Positions 59,001 to 64,000 of a stretch of DNA of 64,000 bases are shown one piece after another. The translations under genes and the position numbers were made by a program. The stretch spans positions 10,960,518 through 11,024,517 of the forward strand of contig NC_059417.1 of assembly GCF_905220565.1 (NCBI RefSeq), written 5' to 3'. This DNA is from Melitaea cinxia (taxonomy: Eukaryota; Arthropoda; Insecta; Lepidoptera; Nymphalidae). Positions within the stretch are counted from its first letter, which is position 1. Every line of letters starts with the position of its first letter. The notes beneath the pieces are model-generated. The model ran no database searches, was not told the DNA's origin, and saw only the letters and a program-made list of their open reading frames with translations.

Positions 59001-60548
59001 TGTGTAGAAGAAATGGCTAATTTTCCCTAAATCTACTTATAGTACTACACAATCTGTAACTGTCTTAAAACTATGAATAATGTGTATTATGTCACATAAT
59101 TTATGTGTTTGTAGTCTACAATATATTATAAAGAAAATAAATATAAAACACGAAGACTGAGCAATTAAGGAATAAAGTCGTTAGTGTGTGTTGAGTGAGC
59201 CAGTGTACAAGCAAAGAAATATTGATTTGTTTTGTTTAGCTGTAAATTCAGCTAAAATGGTAAATTAAACAACAAATAAAGAAGTTGCAACTGACAAAAT
59301 ATTGAAGCCTCAATAATGAGGAGTGATTTATCAAAATTCCTAAAGCGAAATATATTTTTTTCGTATTTTTTTTTTTTTTTTTAATTTATCACTTGATACA
59401 TGAACACTGAGATGTTATTTTATTTCAATTTGAAAAATAAATTGTAATATACTCAACTAACAGATTTATTTTTTTATTATACATCATTAAAACTCATCAT
59501 AACTCATTCCAGAGGTTTCATGCCCAGCGCTACCGCCCCCGGCATCAGGGTATGTGCTCGGTCGGGCGCCTTACAGGGCCGGTGACGTGCTCCAGTTCCA
59601 CTGCAACCCCGAACACACCCTCCACGGAAGACCTATCCTCGTCTGTCAGGACAGCGGACGGTGGAGTGACAAACCACCAACATGTACACAATTTCAATAC
59701 ATTTATTTATTTAAAATAACAAAAATTTTTAATTTAAAATTAATTCAAATTTTGCTATCTAAAAAACTTCAAACGTGGTGAAATAACTTTATTAACCTTT
59801 ATGTAACATAAATATTTTTACAATATTCTTTCCTTAAAAATATGACTTTGTTCCAATTCCAAATATTATTCTTCGTTACGTCACCAGGTGCTCAAGCCTG
59901 CACTTACCCGGGTACAACAATATCCGGACGCATGTCATCAGTCAAATTCTACTACAAGATTGGCGAAACAGTTACGTTTACGTGCGAACCTGGATATAAA
60001 CTCAAAGGGGCACCGATGCTCAGATGTCTCAAGTATATACATTTTTTTATTATTATTTACTTATAATATGACTAATCTATAGATAGTTAAATTAAGTATT
60101 TTAACATATCTTCTGCTTGTAAATACTGGCTCACTTAATACACGAATCTACAAAACAATTCAGATAAAATAAAGATTTCCGAAAACTTAACTATATAATA
60201 TTTTAGCTCCGTTCGTAACACATTTATAAAAAATTGCTATTTATTTTCCACAGGAATCGAAAATGGTCCAATGCTATACCTCTCTGCACTCCAATGAATA
60301 ACTACACATCGATCGATTCCCTCGCAATGTTCAACGGTGACTTCGACGCCATGTTGTCTGACGAAGCCATCTTCCCGACTGACATTTTGAAAAGGCGCGA
60401 AACACTCGCCATCTTGTCGCCGGAAAGTTATAAGGCCGCCATGACACGGGTAGCGGCCACTCGTATGCTAAGGAGGTCGCCTTTAGAGACTTATAAAAAT
60501 AGAATTTTTAGAGTTAATAGACTACTAAGAAGGGACACGGAGAGATAA
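37985..60548 (+). CDS. Large secreted multi-CCP (Sushi) + Ig protein, Hikaru genki/Hasp-like, 28 visible exons, 5' end missing
   Basis: Join of exons 37985-38069, 38370-38476, 43139-43330, 43961-44137, 45660-45842, 46076-46255, 46708-46827, 47614-47725, 48392-48561, 48646-48737, 48812-48924, 49021-49992, 50095-50324, 50507-50620, 50748-50910, 51206-51285, 51555-51737, 52204-52330, 53591-53769, 54564-54708, 55232-55350, 55874-56036, 56725-56885, 57327-57500, 58201-58395, 59513-59683, 59888-60032, 60254-60548. All have AG/GT borders and every junction phase matches, giving 5,147 nt (about 1,714 aa). Order: 13 CCP domains, one Ig domain, four CCPs, then a basic tail of about 85 residues. No transmembrane segment is seen, so the product is probably extracellular. 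The first visible exon opens in phase 1, so signal-peptide exons lie upstream and were not found. Ig followed by several CCPs resembles Drosophila Hikaru genki, a synaptic-cleft protein, and its partner Hasp. That assignment is inference; another multi-Sushi protein is possible. Confidence 0.88.
38370..38476 (+). CDS. Exon 2: second half of CCP1
   Basis: Acceptor TCTTTTCAG, donor AACA|GTAAGT. Reads AVYSCPHGYHVVG, then SCQADGKWAGQPPACKK: Cys2, Cys3, the conserved Trp and Cys4 of a typical Sushi domain. It joins exon 1 in phase 2 and leaves in phase 1. Confidence 0.93.
38515..38634 (+). mobile_element. SINE-C 3' fragment, intron 2
   Basis: GGGGATTAGAGTTAGGGTTG, CTACGGTAATCGCTTACCAT, GTGTGCTTGTTTGTCGAGTC; starts about 40 bp after exon 2. 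Confidence 0.65.
38987..39173 (+). mobile_element. SINE-C 5'-truncated copy, intron 2
   Basis: AATACTGTTTTCAAGCAGT through GCCGACCTAGTGACATAAAA. Confidence 0.8.
39878..40068 (-). mobile_element. SINE-B copy, intron 2
   Basis: CTTCAACCTGTAACACCCCA through CGTGCTCTCCGAGGCG on the minus strand. Confidence 0.75.
41155..41335 (+). repeat. Dispersed repeat, second copy
   Basis: GAGTGTGCTTTAGACCACGC, CTCCATCTAACTTATCTCTC, CGTAACGCTCTCGTCACGCA; intron 2. Confidence 0.6.
41354..41510 (+). repeat. Second copy of the GC-rich repeat
   Basis: ACGTGGGGAAAATCCATCATG, TGTCAGACTCCTATTGAC, GCTAGCATTCGCCAGATGG; lies in intron 2. Confidence 0.65.
41511..43138. other. Intron 2, remainder: no exon recognised
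   Basis: AT-rich; a 115-codon frame at 42043-42390 is hydrophobic/aromatic-rich in the way translated AT-rich DNA is, with no CCP cysteines. Confidence 0.55.
43139..43330 (+). CDS. Exon 3: CCP2
   Basis: Acceptor TTGTCCCCAG, donor GAAC|GTAAGT, phase 1 to phase 1. One complete CCP: IYCLQPPTIEHARHS, YNCHTGYVTNG, AKCLAIEGQASWYGPDITCE, giving four Cys and the Trp. It follows a 4.7-kb intron with two SINE-C copies and one SINE-B. Confidence 0.93.
43494..43773 (+). mobile_element. SINE-C full-length copy, intron 3
   Basis: ATCTGAGGTAGGGCATAGC through GCTGACCTAGTGACATAAAA, almost identical to the 23.3-kb copy, so probably fairly young. Confidence 0.8.
43961..44137 (+). CDS. Exon 4: CCP3
   Basis: Acceptor TTTGTTGCAG, donor GTCC|GTAAGT, phase 1 to 1. 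Complete CCP: SCGEPGDVPHGWVTADC, VQCGQGFELVG, RYCQSDGAWAPKELPTC. It has one extra Cys pair compared with the usual four-Cys pattern (DCHTFGCRAVVQC). Confidence 0.93.
44138..45659. other. Intron 4, no exon recognised
   Basis: AT-rich, no SINE copy seen, no CCP-like Cys pattern. Confidence 0.6.
45660..45842 (+). CDS. Exon 5: CCP4
   Basis: Phase 1 to 1. The acceptor is the CCATCTAG ending at 45659; a nearer AG at 45670 would break the frame. Reads LVTQVQCPAPEAPRHGKAVY, SYECKYGYRLVG, RRCGADKKWSGTQPACK. Donor AAGG|GTACGT. A Cys near YTSCAYNS is additional to the canonical four. Confidence 0.9.
46076..46255 (+). CDS. Exon 6: CCP5
   Basis: Acceptor TTTGGGCAG, donor TTAG|GTTAGT, phase 1 to 1. Complete CCP: INCGHPGQLWNGWLENISS, IIFRCQDGMRMEG, AICQSDGTWSHPLPQC. 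Two potential N-glycosylation sites (NIS, NGS). Confidence 0.93.
46708..46827 (+). CDS. Exon 7: first half of CCP6
   Basis: Acceptor TATTTTTAG, donor CATG|GTAAGT, phase 1 to 1. Reads APCVVPHVSQGKVVLMENK and then an acidic, glycosylatable stretch (NKT, NDT). It supplies Cys1 of CCP6; the remaining cysteines are in exon 8. Confidence 0.85.
47039..47350 (-). mobile_element. Helitron-like element, family 1, intron 7
   Basis: CTAGCTGACTCGGCAAACA at the left, AAGAATTTATATATTAGA at the right. Confidence 0.7.
47614..47725 (+). CDS. Exon 8: second half of CCP6
   Basis: Acceptor TTTATTCTCAG, donor GCCAG|GTATTC, phase 1 to 2. Reads GEMIVVDCEKNYEF, AVTCNNGTWTQIPRCQPA: Cys2, Cys3, Trp, Cys4. The preceding intron contains a Helitron-like insertion at 47039-47350. 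Confidence 0.88.
47817..48078 (-). mobile_element. SINE-B copy, intron 8
   Basis: CTTCAGCCTGTAATATCCCA through CACGGCAAACACTGTATGGCC on the minus strand; the tRNA head is lost. Confidence 0.8.
48392..48561 (+). CDS. Exon 9: CCP7
   Basis: Acceptor TTTTGTCAG, donor GAAG|GTAATT, phase 2 to 1. Complete CCP: RCKKMPKFPRHGMVI, ARFRCKDGYELRG, VVCSFGVWNGETPKCEE. Confidence 0.93.
48646..48737 (+). CDS. Exon 10: first half of CCP8
   Basis: Acceptor GTTTACAG, donor AAAAAG|GTATAT, phase 1 to 0. Reads VFCPFPGYIENGKVLLVGN, then MGLYDYRPYVKK. Starts only 84 bp after exon 9. Confidence 0.87.
48812..48924 (+). CDS. Exon 11: second half of CCP8
   Basis: Acceptor TTCCTTACAG, donor CCTAA|GTAAGC, phase 0 to 2. 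Reads IMYECEKGYVLSEG, ATCVGGHWSPRELPK. The final Cys of the domain is the first complete codon of exon 12. Confidence 0.9.
49021..49992 (+). CDS. Exon 12: large exon coding a charged spacer with furin-like sites
   Basis: Acceptor ATCGTTTAG, donor AAAAAC|GTAAGT, phase 2 to 2, 972 nt. It opens with CTLYQHPRIRW (last Cys of CCP8) and then about 310 residues with no Cys or recognisable domain, rich in Asp, Glu, Asn and Lys. Polybasic motifs fitting proprotein convertase sites: RRRR|S near the start, RQKR|S, DKRRKR|F, SRVKR|N and DKREKR|T. One NAT sequon lies near 49650. An unusually long exon for this gene, probably an extended linker between CCP8 and CCP9 that could be cleaved in the secretory pathway. 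Cleavage is inferred from motifs only. Confidence 0.93.
50095..50324 (+). CDS. Exon 13: end of charged spacer and first part of CCP9
   Basis: Acceptor CTGTTATAG, donor TCTG|GTACAT, phase 2 to 1. A Lys/Glu/Gln-rich segment (GREGKGGRNRQQSQSS) continues the spacer. PCEAIESEPYINIEVV then starts CCP9 with Cys1. Confidence 0.87.
50507..50620 (+). CDS. Exon 14: second half of CCP9
   Basis: Acceptor CTGTTTTAG, donor GTTT|GTGAGT, phase 1 to 1. Reads GTIVRVACGKGYGLN, AKCVRGRWKPEKPVCEV, with Cys2, Cys3, Trp and Cys4. Confidence 0.92.
50748..50910 (+). CDS. Exon 15: first part of CCP10
   Basis: Acceptor CCTTTTCAG, donor TATGG|GTAAGA, phase 1 to 2. Reads LPCHVPSTEYGIYTM, a polar insert, then VVHFSCEYG, with Cys1 and Cys2. 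Confidence 0.9.
51206..51285 (+). CDS. Exon 16: last part of CCP10
   Basis: Acceptor TTGTTTAG, donor GCTG|GTAAAT, phase 2 to 1. Reads YNVQGPTNLRCWLGEWAVTS, then MPECVA: Cys3, Trp, Cys4. Confidence 0.88.
51555..51737 (+). CDS. Exon 17: divergent CCP11
   Basis: Acceptor TTCTACCAG, donor TTAG|GTTTGT, phase 1 to 1. Four Cys in CCP order (PCELPILHGA, IACDPGRS, LNCHLG, DFCRPL). The Trp normally between Cys3 and Cys4 is missing, replaced by GRLQPTVLD. Confidence 0.88.
52204..52330 (+). CDS. Exon 18: linker and Cys1 of CCP12
   Basis: Acceptor TATTACAG, donor GCTAG|GTAAAG, phase 1 to 2. Reads ANMSRPRPTSEYQSGSDIV, then an acidic linker ending VECGPPAR, the start of CCP12. Potential N-glycosylation at NMS. 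Confidence 0.83.
53085..53240 (-). pseudogene. Possible processed pseudogene fragment in intron 18
   Basis: Minus strand reads KIVIEEIK, stop, then FQKKSPVMVTFHDGDKVVKS + DEAIGLDDDDQRYDEFTEAK and VRT, stop. The composition looks coding (acidic, no rare-codon run) but the family is not recognised. Confidence 0.25.
53591..53769 (+). CDS. Exon 19: rest of CCP12
   Basis: Acceptor TTTTTATTAG, donor TGCG|GTAAGT, phase 2 to 1. Reads VQGTLIYRDGSEVNETVEV, VTFRCIASIMG, LICEHGNWVGKSFNC: Cys2, Cys3, Trp, Cys4, with an NET sequon. Confidence 0.9.
53881..54187 (-). mobile_element. SINE-B near full-length, intron 19
   Basis: Minus-strand copy from CTTCAGCCTGTAATATC through the B-box complement GGGGATCGAACCCGCAACC. 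Confidence 0.8.
54290..54480 (-). mobile_element. SINE-D copy, inverted, intron 19
   Basis: AACTTAATGCTTGTTTTGTAG, AACAGCCGACTGTTAGGC, GGTGGGAATCGAACCAGCAA. Ends about 80 bp before exon 20. Confidence 0.7.
54564..54708 (+). CDS. Exon 20: first part of CCP13
   Basis: Acceptor CTCTTACAG, donor TCTAG|GTATTG, phase 1 to 2. Reads an acidic stretch, NNSCTFRNEEPHVVSF and FPPGSVIIS. A Helitron-like element begins at 54729, only 20 bp after the exon end. The intron before it is largely SINE-B plus SINE-D. Confidence 0.83.
54729..54939 (+). mobile_element. Helitron-like element, family 1, intron 20
   Basis: TCCAATATATAAAATTCTCG start, GGGGTCAGCTAG end; only 20 bp after the exon 20 donor. Same 210-bp subtype as the 6.2-kb copy, with a long G run. 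Confidence 0.7.
55232..55350 (+). CDS. Exon 21: second part of CCP13
   Basis: Acceptor CATTTTTAG, donor GCTA|GTATGT, phase 2 to 1. Reads RCSDIGKYAMTGSQIRKC, VGGSWDGVKPTC, then a short linker FGLNQENDYA leading to the Ig domain. Confidence 0.9.
55874..56036 (+). CDS. Exon 22: first half of Ig domain
   Basis: Acceptor AAATTTCAG, donor CCTGA|GTGAGT, phase 1 to 2. Reads MEKPPTILFRHSQGPIAQ, then LIVYPGTVLHMECLWMRRF and GNPKWNVTLFDP. It contains the first Ig Cys (MEC), the core Trp and an NVT sequon. Confidence 0.92.
56068..56292 (+). mobile_element. SINE-C degenerate copy, intron 22 within the Ig domain
   Basis: TTGGGGTAGGGCACAACAGG, CTTACAGAAGATCACAGC, AGTAAGGTGACCAGTGCTCC. It begins about 30 bp after the exon 22 donor. 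Confidence 0.75.
56725..56885 (+). CDS. Exon 23: second half of Ig domain
   Basis: Acceptor AATTGCAG, donor GAAG|GTAAGG, phase 2 to 1. Reads EYRLSIINAEKEDSGIYRCE: the classic D-x-G-x-Y-x-C motif of an Ig fold F strand, then TPARQSHQVEIIVE as the G strand. Confidence 0.94.
57327..57500 (+). CDS. Exon 24: CCP14
   Basis: Acceptor TTTCCTCAG, donor GAAA|GTGAGT, phase 1 to 1. Complete CCP: DVHCPPLPIRRGLVAST, IKFSCANGNALLG, LVCRASGNWSAPLPVCE. First of four CCPs after the Ig domain. Confidence 0.94.
57567..57907 (+). mobile_element. SINE-A, full-length copy in intron 24
   Basis: Bounded by perfect 12-bp duplications ATTCAAATAAAT (57555-57566 and 57908-57919). Same head (ACTGTGTGGTTACGG) and tail (AGGCTGTAATGA) as the copy at 13.8 kb, in the sense orientation of the host gene, 66 bp after exon 24. 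Confidence 0.88.
58201..58395 (+). CDS. Exon 25: CCP15, extremely GC-rich
   Basis: Acceptor CGCTCCCCAG, donor AGAG|GTAACT, phase 1 to 1. Complete CCP: VECGEVLHDAALGEG, AAFSCPPGWALDG, TVCLPAADWARPFPICR. The first 57 complete codons all end in G or C, in sharp contrast to the AT-rich surroundings. The last about 40 bp plus the donor are duplicated directly downstream. Confidence 0.93.
58356..59125 (+). repeat. Tandem duplication of the exon 25 end and following intron
   Basis: Unit 1 begins in the exon (CCCGCCGCCGACTGGGCCAG, 58356). Unit 2 starts at 58413 (CCCACCGCCGACTGGGCTAG) and continues after the SINE-A insertion at 58905. Unit 3 starts near 58954 (TGTTTGTAGAGGTAGCTTAA) and shares TTCCTACGAAACAAA and ATCTGTAACTG with unit 2. 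In unit 2 the donor G|GTAACT has become G|ATAACT. Confidence 0.85.
58554..58892 (+). mobile_element. SINE-A, full-length copy in intron 25
   Basis: Bounded by perfect 12-bp duplications ATCTGTAACTGC (58542-58553 and 58893-58904). It interrupts the second copy of the local tandem duplication derived from the end of exon 25. Confidence 0.88.
59513..59683 (+). CDS. Exon 26: CCP16
   Basis: Acceptor CTCATTCCAG, phase 1 to 1. Reads VSCPALPPPASGYVLG, LQFHCNPEHTLHG, LVCQDSGRWSDKPPTC. The donor is the GT within ACAT|GTACAC, since the last Cys codon (T|GT) is split with exon 27. The donor is weaker than its neighbours. Confidence 0.9.
59888..60032 (+). CDS. Exon 27: first part of CCP17
   Basis: Acceptor GTCACCAG, donor CTCAA|GTATAT, phase 1 to 2. 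Reads AQACTYPGTTISGRMSSV, VTFTCEPGYKLKG, MLRCLK: Cys1 to Cys3 of the last CCP. Confidence 0.92.
60254..60548 (+). CDS. Exon 28: end of CCP17, C-terminal tail and stop
   Basis: Acceptor TTTTCCACAG, phase 2 entry. NRKWSNAIPLC completes CCP17. About 85 residues follow without Cys, including DILKRRETLAILSPESYK and basic clusters MLRRS and LLRRDTER, then TAA at 60546-60548. No hydrophobic anchor, so the product should be soluble or matrix-bound. Function of the tail is unknown. Confidence 0.93.
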
Positions 60549-60699
60549 TTACTAGAGCGTAATGTAAAATTTTATGTCATATAGATTGTGCCAAAAATAT
60601 TTTTTGAGCCTTCGAAATCCGCTCAAATGTTATTTTGAAATTTTTTATTTATGTTCTGCAATATTTTTTTCTATGATATATACTATACTATAAAATCTA

Positions 60700-60833
60700 A
60701 CCCGCCTTGCCCAGCGTGGTGACTATGGGCAAAATGCATGTATTCACGTTATTTTTGGCGTAAACTTGTGGAGGCTTATGTCCAGCAGTGGACTGTATAG
60801 GCTGTAATTATGATGATGATGATGATGATGATA
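60700..60833 (+). mobile_element. SINE-A 3' fragment after the CCP/Ig gene
   Basis: CAGCGTGGTGACTATGGGC through GGACTGTATAGGCTGTAAT and a (GAT)n tail. It lies in the presumed 3' UTR, 150 bp after the stop. Confidence 0.75.
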
Positions 60834-60882
60834 AAATCTAAATCAATTACTCCTTTTAAATGACTTTGTTCTTCATTATTAA

Positions 60883-60888
60883 AATAAA
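60883..60888 (+). promoter_or_regulatory. Candidate polyadenylation signal for the CCP/Ig gene
   Basis: AATAAA about 335 bp after the stop codon, the first perfect hexamer I found downstream. A 5'-truncated SINE-A lies between the stop and this signal, so the 3' UTR may contain it. Unverified. Confidence 0.35.
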
Positions 60889-61654
60889 TTAGTACTTTTT
60901 TTCTCTTTTTATAAATAGAAGAATAAGTATTCTCCATCATTCTCAAGAGCATTTAATTGAGGTTTAAGAAAAAAAATATTTATAAAAGAAATTTTTATTT
61001 TAATCATAAAAAGTCAACATATAATATTTTCAAAAATTATATAAAAGTATAGCATTCGAGCGAAGCTAGTGACAGCATCGTAAAAAAGTTTACAGTTTTG
61101 TCAATAGAAATATTTCAAATTTTTAACAAAATAGGTAATATAGGTACTATGTATTACGCCTTTACAGTTTTACACGAACCCCTGTCAAAATCAAGTTAAA
61201 CGCCAACAATTTATATTATTACAAAACTTTATATCGAATTCCTTACAACATAATCAATACTAACATAATATTATTTAGAAGTTTAGAATTCTACTTGCCT
61301 CTAAACAACGCTCAAGCACCTCTGACATTGAACTATTCGAAGCCAACGGCTCTCAAACTTTCCGTTCATGACCCACTTTTCTATATAATTTTTATTCATT
61401 TATTACACCCTTGCAGATTTTAATAAGAATTATAAAATATTATTAATTGGACGTTATCATTACATTTATTAGAAACCGTCTACAATTCCGTTAACAGTAA
61501 CCTCGAAATTGAATTGAAACATATTTATAATCTTAAAGAGTTTCACTTTATTTTAAAAGTGTATTGAATTTGTAAATATATAAGTGATTTATATGTAAAA
61601 CGGGATTTTTATAAAACTTAACCATGTCCAAGTGCACCCTGTAGACACAACCAT

Positions 61655-61722
61655 GATTCACCCTGTAACATCCCACTACTAGGTGTAAGCCTCTTTCTCC
61701 ATGTAGGAGAAGGAATAGCGCT
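61655..61722 (-). mobile_element. SINE-B tail fragment
   Basis: CACCCTGTAACATCCCACTA through CCATGTAGGAGAAGGA on the minus strand. Confidence 0.6.
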
Positions 61723-63797
61723 TGTAATAACGCTGATACGAGCATAAGGAACTCAAAACGACCAACAGCAAACATGGTATACCTCACGTTTTAGACATAA
61801 ATCGTAATATCGGTGACCATAAACGTTTTAAAAACATACATAAAACAAATTAATATTGAATCAACAAAAGATAATTAATACTTGACATGACATCAACTCA
61901 CGCGTCAACGTCTTGTCGTGAACTGTGGGTCGTGAGGTGGCGCTCGCGTCGAATAATTGAGCGAGCGATTGAGCGACTTAACGAATCGATCGTCGCGCCC
62001 AAGTGACGCGTACACGTCTAATGTAATGTTTTATTAAGTTTCTAGAAAAATGGTAACCAGTACTTAATCTGAAGAAAACCTAATTCTGTCAAATCTTGAA
62101 CCTGTCGAACTTTGTCTCAAAAAAAGTTTTTTTTTTTCAACTACAATGATACTTAATTATCATTACTTTCCGATATATACAAAATCTTCAAAATATAACT
62201 ACTACAACTTACTCATTTTTATAGAATAGATATGTATATTTTGCATTATTTTAAATAATTGTAATTTAGTACAAACCTGAGGACAAATCAAAAAAAAAAA
62301 TAAGGAAAGGAGAAAATATACAACACGGAAAAGACAACATCCTTACTATAAGTTGCTTGTCGTAATGTAGCTCAACAATTCTTTACTAGTGTATTAAAAA
62401 GAAATATCTTATGTCAAATTATTTGTATGTCCATTAAAATATTTCATCTAGAATTTTTAAGAAGCTGGTATTATTAAGGATTTGACTAAAGAGACTAAAA
62501 TTATATCAGTATATAGATAAGTAGGATAATAATTTGTATGATATTAATTTTAAAATCGTTACCTCTGAGTATTTTCCTTCTAATTTTTTTCTTTTTAAAA
62601 TTTTTATTATTGTAAATAAAATACGCTTCGCCAAAGATATTAGATTATCTGTTAAATAGTCTTTATATTTATCTAGATATAATAGGTAATAAGCATTAAA
62701 GAAATGTAATTATAATATTTAAGTGTTTCAAAAAAGTTAATTTTTATTAAATTATTGCTAGTTCTACACGACGCACAAATTTGGAACAATTTTCGATCTT
62801 ACTACGTTTTAGACCAAGCTTAATGAAATGAATAAGTTGAAATAAAAATATAACAATTTCATTAATCTTGGGCTAAAGTACTAAAATATGCATATCAGAA
62901 GTAATAGCATATCTTAAATCACGTGCATAATAATTCGAATAAATTATCCATTCTCAAAACAAACACGTTTTTAAAAATCTCCTAAACATGTAATAATTCT
63001 GTTCCCTACGATAAGAATACAATCGCGAGAGATTTAATAAAAATATAAGAATAACATGAAGTTGATTTATTAATTTCCTCAAACAACAATTATTAATAAA
63101 TTGTAACAAATTAACACTATTTAATTTTAGATCCTAATGTACCTGACATTGACACGAACAATCGTTATTTTCATTGATGAGTATTCAGATAAATAAGTTA
63201 GTAGTTTTCTACTTATAATAACATGTCTCTAGAAATAACATGTTTAATGTTAATAACTTTATGTAAGGTTAGTATTTAACAACCTTCCTATCTCTCAAGT
63301 CAAAAGAAATGTACTTCAGATATATATACATATAGATAGATAATAGATACCATATCCTATTTTTAGTCTTGTAAGAAAATACAAAGCCTTCCATCCAAGA
63401 AAGATGAACTAAGTTACTACCGACTAAAATTGACTGAGATACTTCTTTCTATAATTGGCGGGATTAAGTATACGCTTGTTCAGACACAACCAGCTTACTG
63501 TCATGGGATACCGAACTTTTCTGGTTGTACTAACTAATTAATGGTGATTCATCTTTAAATGTGACTTAACCTGACTACTCATAAAATCAAAACAAAAATA
63601 AAATAAAAAGTATGTACTTACTTCGACAAAGAAAGAATGAGAAGTAATAAATAACGATTAATAATTTAGATTAATGGCTTCCAATATTGCCACAACAATC
63701 ACACACAAATCTGAAGGCTTATAACATATTTAAAGCTTAAATTCTTTATTTTTAAAACTAAATATACTTACAGTATGTAAAGACAAATAATTTTGTT
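61723..63797. other. Intergenic, no gene seen
   Basis: AT-rich. A small GC-richer block at 61897-62015 (GTGAACTGTGGGTCGTGAGG, GAGCGAGCGATTGAGCG) has no ORF and could be part of a repeat or a promoter. Confidence 0.5.
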
Positions 63798-64000
63798 TGC
63801 TCGCACACGAAAACAAACCGACTTCAATTACATCGACAAGTAATATAAAGTAAGTCGGCAACGTAATAGTCAAGTGAATTCACATTTTTAGGTATAGCTC
63901 GAAAAGTACTTATGAGATCTCCATTAAATAGATCCACAGGACATGAACTATATTTCGATTAAAAAATTGTATCATAATTGGTCCACCCAGTCAAAAGTTC
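63798..64000 (-). mobile_element. AACCGACTTC element cut by the window end
   Basis: CAAACCGACTTCAATTACAT, GTCCACCCAGTCAAAAGTTC at the last base; continues beyond the window. Confidence 0.6.

Overview
The window is nuclear DNA of an insect, almost certainly a moth or butterfly. It is AT-rich, has long introns, and is packed with dispersed repeats of kinds I associate with lepidopteran genomes: short LINE-mobilised SINEs, Helitron-like elements that start TC and end CTAG, and hAT and Harbinger-like MITEs. There is no bacterial-style gene organisation, CRISPR array or rRNA gene. I see no true tRNA gene, only tRNA-derived SINE heads.

Positions 1-30700 contain no convincing host protein gene. This part is a mosaic of SINEs (four families, here SINE-A to SINE-D), Helitron-like elements, a hAT MITE nested inside a SINE, RTE-type LINE remnants and AT microsatellites, including a 144-bp perfect palindrome around (AT)62. 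A possible last exon of an upstream gene lies at 133-203, but support is weak.

Positions 30756-32996 hold a young, 5'-truncated retrotransposon insertion with a poly-A tail and a 14-bp target-site duplication. It carries an open frame of about 620 codons encoding a complete virus-type superfamily 1 helicase, with motifs I to VI all readable. The best explanation is an R1-type LINE whose ORF2 carries a C-terminal helicase captured from an alphavirus-like/tobamovirus-like RNA virus; a directly retro-inserted viral sequence is the alternative. A decayed LINE reverse-transcriptase remnant follows at about 33600-34065.

Positions 37985-60548 (+) contain one large gene. I can read 28 consecutive exons whose splice phases all agree, giving about 1,714 residues: 13 Sushi/CCP domains, one Ig domain, four more CCPs, and a basic C-terminal tail ending at a TAA at 60546-60548. 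The 5' end, with the signal peptide, is not visible. The architecture (Ig followed by several CCPs, secreted, no membrane segment) recalls the Hikaru genki/Hasp synaptic-cleft matrix proteins of Drosophila. A 972-nt exon between CCP8 and CCP9 encodes a charged spacer with five furin-like basic sites. Introns contain many SINE and Helitron insertions, some within tens of bases of splice donors. Exon 25 is an extreme GC island, and its 3' end with the donor has been tandemly duplicated, then split by a SINE.

Positions 60549-64000 are AT-rich intergenic DNA with SINE fragments and the truncated end of another dispersed element.
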